The translations under genes and the position numbers were made by a program. This document shows positions 1 through 8,601 of a DNA stretch of 64,000 nt, in pieces. The notes beneath the pieces were generated by a model. It was not told where the DNA came from and searched no databases. It was given only the letters and a program-made list of their open reading frames with translations. This stretch comes from Candidatus Pseudobacter hemicellulosilyticus (GTDB lineage: Bacteria > Bacteroidota > Bacteroidia > Chitinophagales > Chitinophagaceae). The first letter of the stretch is position 1; each line of letters begins with the position of its first letter. The stretch is from positions 3,100,001 to 3,164,000 of the forward strand of contig CP119311.1 in the NCBI GenBank assembly GCA_029202545.1, written 5' to 3'.

Positions 1-673
1 ATACGAGGCGGGCGCTACTGCGGCAGGCGACAGCCTGTTCAATACCATCAGTACGCCACGAGGCGCACATTACCGGCTGCTGCTGCCTGATGGCACGGCC
101 GTCTGGTTGAACAATGCTTCTTCCATCCGTTTTCCTGTACAGTTCAAAAGCCTGGAACGCAGGGTGCAGGTAACCGGAGAAGTGTATGTGGAAGTGCAGC
201 CGGCCCCTGGTTCGTCCTTTATTGTTGAAGTCGGCGGCGCCGAAGTGCGGGCTGCCGGGACCAGGTTCAACATTTACCAGCAACCGAAAAACGGGCGGGT
301 GCTGACCACCCTGCTGGAAGGCGCTTTATCGGTATCGCGTAGAGGCGCTACCCAGGCATTAAAAGCGGGTCAGCAGGTGCTGAGCCAGCCGGATGGCTTT
401 GTGATGGCCGACAGTGTGGATATGGAAATGGTCAGTGGCTGGCGCAAAGGGCAGTTTGTTTTCCGGAAAGCCAATATGGAAGAAATGATGTGGGAGATCC
501 AGCGGCATTATGATGTGGAAGTAATATACCAGGATAGCATTCCTTACCGGTTTGAAGCCTATATCTCCCGATCTGTTCCCCTGTCCAAACTGTTGCAGAT
601 GCTGGAACTGACCCGGCTGGTGCAGTTCTCCCTGGAAGGCAGGACCGTTACCGTGATGAAACCCGCTTCTTAA
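1..673 (+). CDS. FecR-family anti-sigma factor, C-terminal part (cut by window start)
   Basis: The reading frame is open from base 2, so the gene begins before the window and its cytoplasmic sigma-binding part and membrane segment are not visible. What is seen is the periplasmic FecR domain, with the typical run 'NTISTPRGAHYRLLLPDGT', 'VWLNNASSIRFP', 'VTGEVYVEV' and 'GTRFNIY', followed by the C-terminal DUF4974-type domain ('GQFVFRKANMEEMMWEIQRHY'). Proteins of this family sit in the inner membrane and release an ECF sigma factor when the partner TonB-dependent receptor is loaded. The SusC gene starts 12 bp downstream, so the two are almost certainly co-transcribed. The cognate sigma gene is expected just upstream, outside the window. 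Confidence 0.93.
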   Translation, partial: YEAGATAAGDSLFNTISTPRGAHYRLLLPDGTAVWLNNASSIRFPVQFKSLERRVQVTGEVYVEVQPAPGSSFIVEVGGAEVRAAGTRFNIYQQPKNGRVLTTLLEGALSVSRRGATQALKAGQQVLSQPDGFVMADSVDMEMVSGWRKGQFVFRKANMEEMMWEIQRHYDVEVIYQDSIPYRFEAYISRSVPLSKLLQMLELTRLVQFSLEGRTVTVMKPAS

Positions 674-685
674 AAAATTATAAAC

Positions 686-3600
686 ATGAAATGGTTGCTC
701 CTGCTGATGTTGATGCTGGGCGCCTGCCCCTTGCCGGCGCAAACCGGTAATGGACGGCTGACCCTATCCCTGCAGCGGGCGCCCTTGAAAACCGCTTTTG
801 ACGCCATTCACCGCCAGACGGGGATGGTCTTCATATTTGCCCATGAGCAGCTGACCAATACACAGCGGGTAACCCTGCAGGTAAAACAATGGACTTTGCA
901 GCGGGTGCTGGACACCCTGTTCCGCAACCAGCCGCTGACCTACCGGGTAGTGGATGATCAGTATATCGTGATCCAGGAAAAAAGATTAGCGCCTCCGGCA
1001 GCACCCGTTACTGCTCCCGATACGCCGGCCATTCTGGCGCAGCTGAATGGTGAAGTGCTGGACGCCGATGGCCAGCCGATTGCCGGCGCCACCGTAGCGC
1101 TCTGGGGCAGTACGCGGGCGGTGGCCACTGACGGGCTGGGTCGTTTTGTCCTGCGCCATATTTCTGCTAATGGCCTGCTGCTGGTCAGCACCGTGGGTTA
1201 TGAGACCAGGCGCGTGCGGGTGGCGGCCAGCGGGCGACAGACCATCCGCCTGACGCAAAGCCCGCAGCCCATGGAAGAAGTCACCATCCTTTCCACCGGC
1301 TATGAAAAACTGACGCCTGAAAAAACAACCGGTGCTTATTTCCTGGCCGGCGCTTCGCTGGTGAACCGCCGGCCCGGTCCCACCATCCTGGACCGGATAG
1401 AACACCTGGCCCCGGGACTGCTCTTCAACCACGGCGCCCCGGATGCCTTACTGATCAGGGGCCGCAGCACTATTCATGGCGATGCGGCGCCGCTGGTGGT
1501 AGTGGATAATTTTCCTTATGACGGAGACCTCAATAATATAAATCCTGCTGACGTAGACAATATAACAGTGCTGCGGGATGCAGCGGCCGCCTCTATCTGG
1601 GGGGCGCGTGCCGGCAATGGCGTTATTGTGATCAGCACCAGGAAGGGGCAGCAGGCCCAGCAACCGAAGATCGGGTTCAACAGCACTTTTACCGTTACCG
1701 GCAAACCCGATCTGTATCATCGTTCTATCATTCCGGCTGCGGATTATATTGAGCTGGAAAAATTCTTATTTGATCGCGGCGCTTACGATCTGGATGAACA
1801 GCGCAATATATACAGCATGGGGCATCCGCCTTTTACGCCGGTGGTGGAATGGCTGCTGGCCAAACGCAAAGGCAGTGTGTCCGCGGCGCAGGCGGATTCA
1901 GCTGTGGAGGCTATGAAGCGGCTGGATACCCGGGACGACCTGGACCGTTATTTTTACCAGCCCGGCCTGCTGCAGCAATACGCCCTGAATGTGAGCGGTG
2001 GCGGCCCCAGCCTGAACTATTATCTCTCGGCCGGCTGGGACCGGAACAGGCCCACCACCGTAGGCGATTTTATCTCGGACAGGATCACCCTGCGCAGCCA
2101 GAACACTTTTAAAGTAAGCAGCCGGTTCCAGGTGGAAGCCGGTCTGCATTATACCTATGGCCTGGGCAAAACAGCCAATAACCCCGGGCTGGGCATCGGC
2201 AGTGCCAAAGGCATTTATCCCTATGCTGACCTGGTCAATGAAGCAGGGCAGGGGCTGCCGCTGGTGCAGGGGTTGCGCCAGGCGTACGTTGATACAGCCG
2301 GCGGCGGCCAGCTGCTGAACTGGACCTATATTCCCCTGGATGATATTCCTACCGTGGAGGGCAGGAGCCGCATGCGGGATTTTATGATCAATACCACTTT
2401 GCGTTATCGCCTGCTGCCCGGCCTGCATACGGAGTTGCGGTACCAGTTCCAGAACCAGGTGCTGGACAATGACGTGCTGTATACCATGCAATCCTACTGG
2501 GCACGCAACCTCATCAATGATTTTACGCAGGTGAATCCCGATGGCAGTGTATGGTATCCCATTCCGAGGGGTGGTATTATGGACCGGCAGCATGGAGAGA
2601 CCCTGTCGCAACAGGCCCGCGTACAGCTCAACTTCAAACCCTCCCTGGGTGAGCAGCACCAGCTCACGGCGCTGGCTGGCTGGGAGATCAGGGACCTGCT
2701 GCGCAAAGCCAGCAGCGACCGCGTATATGGGTACAACCGTAGTGGTAGCCTGGCTTCCCCGCTGATGGATTATACTACTGAGTTCCCACGCTATTCTACT
2801 CTGAACATATACAATACGGGTATCCTGAAATCCAGGATACCCAATGTGGAGAATATTGATGAAAAGCGGGACAGGTTCCTGTCGTTCTTTGCCAATGCCG
2901 CCTATACCTGGCGCAAGCGTTATACTTTTTCTGTGAGTGGCCGTCATGATGCGGCCAACCTGTTTGGGGCGCAGACCAACAAAATGCGTGGCCTCCCGCT
3001 CTGGTCGGTTGGCGGCAGCTGGCAGCTGGACCAGGAAAAATTCTACCGGCTCTCCTGGCTGCCCGGTTTTCGGTTGCGCGCCACCTATGGGTACAGTGGC
3101 AATATCACACGGGAGACCACCGGCGTCACCACTATTGCGGCGGGCCGCTCCGGCAATACCGGCTTTGAAATGGCCACCATCCTCAATCCGCCCAATGCCA
3201 GGTTACGCTGGGAGCAGGTGCGGCAGCTGAATATCGGGGTGGACCTGGCCAGTGCGGGGCAGAGGGTCAGCGGCTCCCTGGAGTTCTACCGCAAGGAAGC
3301 GCGGGACCTGCTGGGAGGCACCCGCGCAGATCCCACGCTGGGCGTGGGTACCGTGCTATCGGCCAATGTGGCCAGCATGCGTGGTTATGGAATGGACCTG
3401 TTGCTGCAAACGCGGAATCTGACCGGCGCCTTCAAATGGAACACCACTGTTTTGTTCAGCACTACCCGCAATAAAGTGACCAACTACCTGCTGCCGCTTT
3501 CTAATCGCGGGGCCGATTACCTGGGTGGCATCAACCCGGTAGTAGGCAAACCGGTCTATGCGTTGTTCAGTTATTACTGGGGCGGGCTGGATCCTGCTAC

Positions 3601-4183
3601 GGGTGATCCGAGGGGGTATACTGGGAAGGAGCTATCGAAGGACTATGATGCTATCCTCAACAATACCCGGCCCGACAGCATGCAGTTCCATGGGGCTTTA
3701 CAGCCGGAGAAGTTTGGGGCGCTGCGCAATGAGTGGAGCTGGCGGCAGCTGTCGCTCTCCGTCAACATCAGCTACAAGGGCAGCTATTATTTCCGGCGCA
3801 GCTCAGTGAACTATACGGCCCTGCTCAATACCTGGACGGGGCACGGGGATTATGCCCGGCGCTGGCAGCAGCCCGGCGATGAGCGGACCACCAATGTGCC
3901 GTCATTGCGGTATCCCAATGACCTGTCCAACCGCGACAATTTCTATGCGGCATCGGCGGCGCTGGTGACCCGGGCTGATCACCTGCGACTGGAAGACCTG
4001 CGCCTCTCGTACCAGCCGGAGCAGCCTGCCGGAAAGCAATGGTGGCGCCAGCTGACGGTCTTTGCCTATGTCAACCTGAATACAATTTTATGGCGATCCA
4101 ATAAAGAAGGCATCGATCCCTATTATGTGGATCAGCCGGTGCCGGGCAAATCGTTCTCAATCGGTATCTCTATTGTTCATTAA
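686..4183 (+). CDS. SusC/RagA-family TonB-linked outer membrane protein with STN domain
   Basis: A 1165-residue outer-membrane transporter. Signal peptide at about 1-19; STN (secretin/TonB short N-terminal) domain at about 27-97, the part that contacts FecR; carboxypeptidase-regulatory-like domain at about 118-195; plug domain at about 215-320 with 'LLIRGRSTIHGDAAPLVVVD' and 'AAAASIWGARAGNGVIVIST'; then the 22-strand barrel to the C-terminus. The STN domain marks it as a signal-transducing receptor paired with the upstream FecR. SusD follows after 11 bp. Family knowledge: SusC imports oligosaccharides or peptides that SusD caps on the outer surface. No degradative enzyme is encoded next to it, so the substrate cannot be inferred. 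The region is GC-rich, unlike the SusC at 18663-22031. Confidence 0.95.
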   Translation: MKWLLLLMLMLGACPLPAQTGNGRLTLSLQRAPLKTAFDAIHRQTGMVFIFAHEQLTNTQRVTLQVKQWTLQRVLDTLFRNQPLTYRVVDDQYIVIQEKRLAPPAAPVTAPDTPAILAQLNGEVLDADGQPIAGATVALWGSTRAVATDGLGRFVLRHISANGLLLVSTVGYETRRVRVAASGRQTIRLTQSPQPMEEVTILSTGYEKLTPEKTTGAYFLAGASLVNRRPGPTILDRIEHLAPGLLFNHGAPDALLIRGRSTIHGDAAPLVVVDNFPYDGDLNNINPADVDNITVLRDAAAASIWGARAGNGVIVISTRKGQQAQQPKIGFNSTFTVTGKPDLYHRSIIPAADYIELEKFLFDRGAYDLDEQRNIYSMGHPPFTPVVEWLLAKRKGSVSAAQADSAVEAMKRLDTRDDLDRYFYQPGLLQQYALNVSGGGPSLNYYLSAGWDRNRPTTVGDFISDRITLRSQNTFKVSSRFQVEAGLHYTYGLGKTANNPGLGIGSAKGIYPYADLVNEAGQGLPLVQGLRQAYVDTAGGGQLLNWTYIPLDDIPTVEGRSRMRDFMINTTLRYRLLPGLHTELRYQFQNQVLDNDVLYTMQSYWARNLINDFTQVNPDGSVWYPIPRGGIMDRQHGETLSQQARVQLNFKPSLGEQHQLTALAGWEIRDLLRKASSDRVYGYNRSGSLASPLMDYTTEFPRYSTLNIYNTGILKSRIPNVENIDEKRDRFLSFFANAAYTWRKRYTFSVSGRHDAANLFGAQTNKMRGLPLWSVGGSWQLDQEKFYRLSWLPGFRLRATYGYSGNITRETTGVTTIAAGRSGNTGFEMATILNPPNARLRWEQVRQLNIGVDLASAGQRVSGSLEFYRKEARDLLGGTRADPTLGVGTVLSANVASMRGYGMDLLLQTRNLTGAFKWNTTVLFSTTRNKVTNYLLPLSNRGADYLGGINPVVGKPVYALFSYYWGGLDPATGDPRGYTGKELSKDYDAILNNTRPDSMQFHGALQPEKFGALRNEWSWRQLSLSVNISYKGSYYFRRSSVNYTALLNTWTGHGDYARRWQQPGDERTTNVPSLRYPNDLSNRDNFYAASAALVTRADHLRLEDLRLSYQPEQPAGKQWWRQLTVFAYVNLNTILWRSNKEGIDPYYVDQPVPGKSFSIGISIVH

Positions 4184-4194
4184 CAAGCAGGCCT

Positions 4195-5595
4195 ATGCGA
4201 TTATTGTTGCTGATCATCTGTTGTGGCGGGCTCAGTATGGGCTGCAGGCGTTCCGGCTTTTTGTCGGAGAAACCGGACCAGCGGCTGGCGGAACCCAATA
4301 CCATTGAACAGTTCCAGGCCATCCTGGACAATGACTATATCATGAATGGCAGTGTGGGCCGCTCCCGCGGTGTGGATCCCTGTCTGCTCATTGCAGGCAG
4401 TGACGACAGCTGGTTCCCTTCTGATATTTTAGAAGCGGCAACCATCCATGATCCTTATTTCCGGTATCTCTATAGTTTCAACGACCAGTTGGCCGCCACC
4501 GGCGCTGACGCCAACTGGAATGTGGTATACCAGGCGGTCTTCTATGCCAATGTGGTGCTGGATGGGATAGAAAAAATTGAGCGGACGGCGGCTAACCAGG
4601 CGGCCCACGACCAGGTAAAAGGCAGCGCCCTTTTCTACCGGGCCCGCTATTTTTACCAGCTGGCGCAGGTATATGGCCAGCCCTATGTGCCGGCCACCGC
4701 CGGCGCCGACCTGGGCATCGTCCTGCGCCTGGAGCCGGATATCAATGAATCCATCCAGCGCAGCACCGTGATACAGACCTACCACCGGATCCTGGCTGAT
4801 GCGCGTGCGGCTATTCCTTTGCTGCCCCTGCAATCCGCTTCCCCTTACAAGACCAGGCCCTGCCGGCCGGCAGGGTATGCGCTGCTGGCCAAGACCTGCC
4901 TGCTATTGCAGGATTATGAGGGGGCGCGTAATTACGCGGATTCCTGCCTGCGTTTGCAATCCAGCCTGATGGATTTTTCAACGCTGGACGGCAGCCTGCC
5001 TTATCCCATTCCGCGGACCAATCCAGAGACCATCTTCCACAGTATGACCCTGGGCAATCCTGCTTTTACCATCAGCATGTCCATGGCCCGGATCGACAGC
5101 AACCTATATAGCTCCTATGCACCGGGCGACCTGCGCCGGGAACTGTTCTTCACCAAAGGCCCTGCCGGCGAGCCCTATTTCAGGGGCAGCTATGATGGGA
5201 GCGACTGGTACTTCAGCGGCATTGCCGTGGATGAAGTACTGCTGATCCGTGCTGAGGCCAATGCCCGCACCCAGCAGCTGTCCGCTGCTATGGACGACCT
5301 GAACCGGCTGCTGGAAAAGCGCTGGAAAAAAGACGGCAGCTTCCAGCCGCTGACGGCAGGTACGGCAGGGGAGGCGCTGGCGCTGGTATTACAGGAGCGC
5401 CGGAAAGAACTGGTGCAGCGGGGTACCCGCTGGACAGACCTGCGCCGGCTCAATGCCGGTGGCGCCGGCATCCGCATAGAGCGCTGGCTGGCGGGCAGGC
5501 AATACCTGTTGCTGCCCGGAGATCCGCGTTTCACCTACCTGTTGCCGGCGGAAGTGATGGCCTTCCATCCTGAGTTGCCGCAGACGCCGCGCTGA
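4195..5595 (+). CDS. SusD/RagB-family nutrient-binding outer membrane lipoprotein
   Basis: A 466-residue surface lipoprotein. The lipobox 'LSMGC' puts the lipidated cysteine at residue 17. Helical TPR-like SusD architecture is seen in 'YQAVFYANVVLDGIEKIE', 'GSALFYRARYFYQLAQVYGQP' and the C-terminal 'LQERRKELVQRGTRWTDLRR' block, which is characteristic of the family. It lies 11 bp after its SusC partner and should form a lid over that barrel. Its TGA stop is immediately followed by the complement of the stop of the opposing peptide gene (the palindrome TGATCA at 5593-5598), so the two genes converge with no spacer. The substrate is unknown. Confidence 0.95.
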   Translation: MRLLLLIICCGGLSMGCRRSGFLSEKPDQRLAEPNTIEQFQAILDNDYIMNGSVGRSRGVDPCLLIAGSDDSWFPSDILEAATIHDPYFRYLYSFNDQLAATGADANWNVVYQAVFYANVVLDGIEKIERTAANQAAHDQVKGSALFYRARYFYQLAQVYGQPYVPATAGADLGIVLRLEPDINESIQRSTVIQTYHRILADARAAIPLLPLQSASPYKTRPCRPAGYALLAKTCLLLQDYEGARNYADSCLRLQSSLMDFSTLDGSLPYPIPRTNPETIFHSMTLGNPAFTISMSMARIDSNLYSSYAPGDLRRELFFTKGPAGEPYFRGSYDGSDWYFSGIAVDEVLLIRAEANARTQQLSAAMDDLNRLLEKRWKKDGSFQPLTAGTAGEALALVLQERRKELVQRGTRWTDLRRLNAGGAGIRIERWLAGRQYLLLPGDPRFTYLLPAEVMAFHPELPQTPR

Positions 5596-6084
5596 TCAGG
5601 GAGCTGTGTTCCGGTAAATGATACAGGCGATATCGGCTGTGGGCTTAGGGTGGACATAACCGGATACCAGTTCAAAATCGGTGGCATAGGATACGGGTAC
5701 TTTGAATGCTACCGAACAGGCATATGCGCCGGATATGGGGCAGTTGAGTGCGGCCTCGTCTGCGGATGAGCGGATCCGGTTAAAAGAGCCGAAATCAGAA
5801 AAATCATCGGCGTCCAGAACGCCATTGGCCATGGCCATAGGGGCGCCTCCCGGTGGAACGGAAGGCGTCAGATCGGAGTACAGGTTGAGGTTGAGGTTAA
5901 AGAGACCGGTGGAGCCGATATCATTTCCTTCAATAAAGCCATAAACGCCGCTACCGGATTTTACGGTATACCAGATCAGGGGGCTGTCTGTGCAGGCCCT
6001 GTGTGCAGTTGAATGGACGGGCTGGAGCAAAGCAGTGCCCGCCCCCAGTAATACGGCCAGCAGACCGGGGACAAATGTTTGCAT
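5596..6084 (-). CDS. Small secreted protein, four cysteines, unknown function
   Basis: I do not recognise the function. The start is placed at the second in-frame ATG because it gives a clean signal peptide ('MQTFVPGLLAVLLGAGTALL'); an ATG ten codons upstream is also possible. The mature part of about 135 residues has four cysteines, including the pair in 'NCPISGAYAC', and ends soon after 'DIACIIY'. In general style it resembles small Bacteroidota secreted proteins annotated as DUF6520, but I could not check this. It converges on the SusD gene with no spacer and has the 9-mer AACCTTAAA exactly 9 nt before its ATG (6094-6102), as two other secreted peptide genes in this window do. It is not alignable with the three-member peptide family at 10745, 11205 and 23552. 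Confidence 0.72.
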   Translation of the reverse strand: MQTFVPGLLAVLLGAGTALLQPVHSTAHRACTDSPLIWYTVKSGSGVYGFIEGNDIGSTGLFNLNLNLYSDLTPSVPPGGAPMAMANGVLDADDFSDFGSFNRIRSSADEAALNCPISGAYACSVAFKVPVSYATDFELVSGYVHPKPTADIACIIYRNTAP

Positions 6085-6093
6085 ATGGGAAAG

Positions 6094-6102
6094 TTTAAGG
6101 TT
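6094..6102 (-). promoter_or_regulatory. Leader 9-mer AACCTTAAA before the secreted-protein ATG
   Basis: The sequence AACCTTAAA ends 9 nt before the ATG at 6084. The same 9-mer lies 9 nt before the ATG of the peptide at 23857 and 10 nt before that at 10745. This position matches a translation-initiation or 5'-UTR element rather than a promoter. Whether it is significant depends on how common the 9-mer is genome-wide. Confidence 0.4.
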
Positions 6103-6313
6103 GCATGTAGACACAGGCGGCCCTTGCGACCTGTGCGCCGGGTATGGTGAACTGTTTCCGATAAGGGAGAAAAAAGTAGAAGGGGTAAATTCGACAGACG
6201 TGTGTGAGAGGATAACAAGATACGTCAGCAGGATGGAAATGATTTATGAATTCGGGATAAAGAGTTTTGATGGTTGAACAAAATTGGTGCGGCATAGATA
6301 AATGTCAACAAAA

Positions 6314-6346
6314 GGAAAGCCCTGCCTTTACAAGGGCAGGGCTTCC
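6314..6346 (-). terminator. Intrinsic terminator downstream of the AraC gene
   Basis: A 10-bp perfect stem (AAGCCCTGCC at 6317-6326 pairing with 6335-6344) with a short loop. On the minus strand it is followed by a T-rich run (TTTCCTTTTGTT). It lies 109 bp past the stop of the AraC gene and before the secreted-protein gene, so the latter probably needs its own promoter. The rest of 6085-6454 shows no gene. Confidence 0.7.
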
Positions 6347-6454
6347 TAATTACCCGGCTGGGTTGAGCTTCCAGCTTCTTTATAGTCCGGTTGAGTACGG
6401 AGTATCCGCAGAGGATTCTTGCAACAAACGGTCAGCGGATAGCTCCATACTCAA

Positions 6455-7351
6455 TTATTTTTTGAACGGGAATTGTTTCCTGAAATCATCAGGTGTGCTA
6501 CCCGTATACTTTTTAAAGAACCGGTTAAAATAAGAGTTGTCCTGGAAATTGAGTTCGTAGGCAATTTCCGTAACACTCATCTTGGCGTTGGTGAGCAGTC
6601 GCTTGGCTTCCAGCAGTACACGATCCCGGATCAGCTCGCCGGCTGTTTTATTCAGGAGGTCGTGGCAGAGCGCGTTCAGGTGATTGGGTGTTACGTACAG
6701 CAGGTCTGCATATTCCTTAGGCAGCCGTGTGGTACGGAAATGAGCGTCTATCAATCGCCTGAAATTCCGCAGCAGCAGGGTCTTTTGTGCGGGCAGGCTT
6801 CTGCCCACCACAGCTACATTGGTGCAGGACTGTTTCACTCTTATAAAGAACTGTAATAACAGCAGGCGCAGCAGGTCTTCATCACTGTCTCTTTTGCTGC
6901 AAGCTAACTGCATCATTTTTCCCAGCAGGTCAACCAGCTCTTCGTACAGGGCAGGGGGCACCTGGCAGATACCGTCTTCGGCTACGCCGCTGAAGAAAGG
7001 AAATCTTTCCAGGTAGTGAGGGTTCAGGAGCAAAGACCGGAAAAAAGTATCCGAGAAATTGATGATGAATCCGTCTGTATCATCGGAAAAATGCCAGCTA
7101 TGCACCTGTCCGGGGATCATACAGTACAACTGAAACGGCGACACATCGAAATTGCTGAAGTCGATGGTATGATGGCCGTTTCCCCTTGTAAACAACACCA
7201 GCTGATAGTAGGTGTGCCTGTGCGGGAAGTGCAGGTGTTCGTAATGTCTCTCCAGGTATCCGGCCAGCCTTTCTATCAGGAATTCACCCTGAGGGCCGGC
7301 GGAGGGGCTGAGCTTACTAATGTCGTAGACCGGTATGATCTGCCTGCACAT
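6455..7351 (-). CDS. AraC-family transcriptional regulator
   Basis: A 298-residue regulator. The N-terminal cupin-like sensing domain contains 'HLHFPHRHTYYQLVLFTRG' and 'MIPGQVHSW' (residues about 35-110). The C-terminal AraC DNA-binding domain has two helix-turn-helix motifs; the second includes 'SVTEIAYELNFQDNSYFNRF' followed by 'FKKYTGSTPDDFRK'. Length and layout are normal for the family. It is transcribed away from the cytochrome gene and towards the secreted-protein gene at 5596. Two palindromes lie upstream (7377-7395 and 7434-7447) and are candidate autoregulatory sites. The effector is unknown. Confidence 0.93.
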   Translation of the reverse strand: MCRQIIPVYDISKLSPSAGPQGEFLIERLAGYLERHYEHLHFPHRHTYYQLVLFTRGNGHHTIDFSNFDVSPFQLYCMIPGQVHSWHFSDDTDGFIINFSDTFFRSLLLNPHYLERFPFFSGVAEDGICQVPPALYEELVDLLGKMMQLACSKRDSDEDLLRLLLLQFFIRVKQSCTNVAVVGRSLPAQKTLLLRNFRRLIDAHFRTTRLPKEYADLLYVTPNHLNALCHDLLNKTAGELIRDRVLLEAKRLLTNAKMSVTEIAYELNFQDNSYFNRFFKKYTGSTPDDFRKQFPFKK

Positions 7352-7376
7352 AGCGCCGTGAATTAATGATCCAAAT

Positions 7377-7395
7377 TTCCACTGAATTAGTGGAA
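7377..7395. promoter_or_regulatory. Perfect inverted repeat upstream of the AraC gene, possible operator
   Basis: TTCCACT-N5-AGTGGAA, a 7-bp perfect inverted repeat beginning 26 bp upstream of the AraC start codon. The position fits an operator or autoregulatory site. No clear TAnnTTTG box is present next to it. Confidence 0.4.
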
Positions 7396-7433
7396 TAAAA
7401 GAATACTTTAAGTGGGAAAAATGGGATTTTTTA

Positions 7434-7447
7434 CTGATAATTATCAG
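7434..7447. promoter_or_regulatory. 14-bp perfect palindrome CTGATAATTATCAG, possible operator
   Basis: An uninterrupted 14-bp palindrome in the 432-bp divergent region between the AraC gene and the cytochrome gene, 82 bp upstream of the AraC start. It could be a dimeric-regulator site. The rest of 7352-7783 contains no gene I can support; an open frame at 7431-7766 on the minus strand was rejected. Confidence 0.35.
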
Positions 7448-7752
7448 GTATCGGGCATGCCTGGGCTAAAATTAGTTGAGTTTCACAACCAATCATTAAA
7501 CAATGTTTTTCTACATCGTTGATTTTGGCGGGAAAGCGCCCCGGCGTTGGGATCTGGCAGCTGAGGCTGTTGTTGCCGGAATTGGTGTTGGCGCGTTTGG
7601 TGATGCAAATATGGTCCTGCGATTGTTGTTGATACATGGAAAAAATACCGGTGACCTTACTGTTCAATAAAACTGCCGGCCACCCTTCCAGGCGACCGGC
7701 AGAGGCCGGCATATTGGTCGCATTTGTACAATTCCGGGGGAGTGGGGCGCTG

Positions 7753-7760
7753 TAGTTTTG
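7753..7760 (+). promoter_or_regulatory. -7 promoter box (TAGTTTTG) for the cytochrome gene
   Basis: It matches the Bacteroidota -7 consensus TAnnTTTG and ends 23 bp before the chosen ATG at 7784. The -33 element is weak: the nearest TTTG (7723-7726) is 26 bp upstream instead of about 19. It supports the downstream start codon because it lies after the alternative ATG at 7724. Confidence 0.4.
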
Positions 7761-7783
7761 TGTCACTTAAATCGATAATTGAC

Positions 7784-8374
7784 ATGAAACGCAAAGTTCC
7801 CGTGATCATAGCGGCCATAATATTGGCTGGTTATGTTATTTCAGCCTGTGGCAGTTCGGCCCCGGCCCAACCTGCATCCCTTCAGTCTTCCGATACAGTA
7901 ACAGAGAGTCCGATAGCCCGTGGCCAGTACCTGGTGACGGTGATCGGCTGTGGCGACTGTCATTCTCCCAAGGTCATGACGCCCATGGGTCCTGCGCCCG
8001 ATACGGGCAGGGCGCTGAGTGGTCATCCGGCGGATATGCCGCTGGGGGCTATTGACAAGAAAGCTCTTGGTTCCTGGGTGTTGTTCAACCATATGACTAC
8101 GGCTGTGGTGGGACCCTGGGGGGTGAGCTTTGCGGCCAATCTGACCTCGGACACCACGGGAATTGGGACCTGGTCGGAGAAACAGTTCTTTACCGCCATG
8201 CGGAAGGGTAAATTCAAGGGATTGGAGGGCGGTCGCCCCCTGTTACCGCCTATGCCGTGGCAGAACTACGGGGGCATGTCGGACGAGGACCTGCGGGCCA
8301 TCTTTGCCTACCTGAAGAGCACCAAGCCTATCAAGAACGTGGTGCCTGCGCCTAAAAGCCCGGCGGAATTATAA
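7784..8374 (+). CDS. Monohaem c-type cytochrome lipoprotein
   Basis: The start at 7784 is chosen because it begins a lipoprotein signal peptide ('MKRKVPVIIAAIILAG' with lipidated Cys in 'VISACGSS'); an ATG 60 bp upstream only adds a non-signal stretch and precedes the -7 box. The 196-residue protein carries a single haem-binding CxxCH in 'VIGCGDCHSPK' and a candidate Met axial ligand in the distal 'RPLLPPMPWQNYGGMSDEDL' segment, followed by the cytochrome-c helix 'DLRAIFAYLKSTKPIKNVVP'. It is probably a membrane-anchored periplasmic electron carrier. The redox partner is unknown. It appears monocistronic, with a strong hairpin downstream. Confidence 0.9.
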   Translation: MKRKVPVIIAAIILAGYVISACGSSAPAQPASLQSSDTVTESPIARGQYLVTVIGCGDCHSPKVMTPMGPAPDTGRALSGHPADMPLGAIDKKALGSWVLFNHMTTAVVGPWGVSFAANLTSDTTGIGTWSEKQFFTAMRKGKFKGLEGGRPLLPPMPWQNYGGMSDEDLRAIFAYLKSTKPIKNVVPAPKSPAEL

Positions 8375-8399
8375 TCAATTGTTCTTTTTGTTGTACATA

Positions 8400-8441
8400 G
8401 GAAAAAGGGTAAGCTAACCGGGGGTGAGCTTACCCTTTTCC
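8400..8441. terminator. Long hairpin terminator after the cytochrome gene
   Basis: Arms 8400-8415 and 8427-8441 pair over about 15 bp (core AAGGGTAAGCT/AGCTTACCCTT) with an 11-nt loop. It is A-rich at one base and T-rich at the other, so it could act for the plus-strand cytochrome and for the opposing HmuY-like gene. The remaining 8442-8601 holds nothing else I can identify. Confidence 0.7.
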
Positions 8442-8601
8442 GATCTCAATGAAAAATTATTGTCTTTGCCGCTGGCGGCTCCGGTTGGTTCGTGGGGAAC
8501 GTTGAGGGCTTTGCAGCGTGCATTAACAAGGTACAATGCTTTGTGTTGCCAATCGGGGCGGGTTGTGGCGAATTGGGACTAAATGGGGAAAAGGGGGGCT
8601 T

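Noticed and set aside
7431..7766. Minus-strand open frame of 111 codons between AraC and the cytochrome gene
   Set aside because: No signal peptide or known motif, it overlaps the likely cytochrome promoter and a palindrome, and its composition does not look coding.
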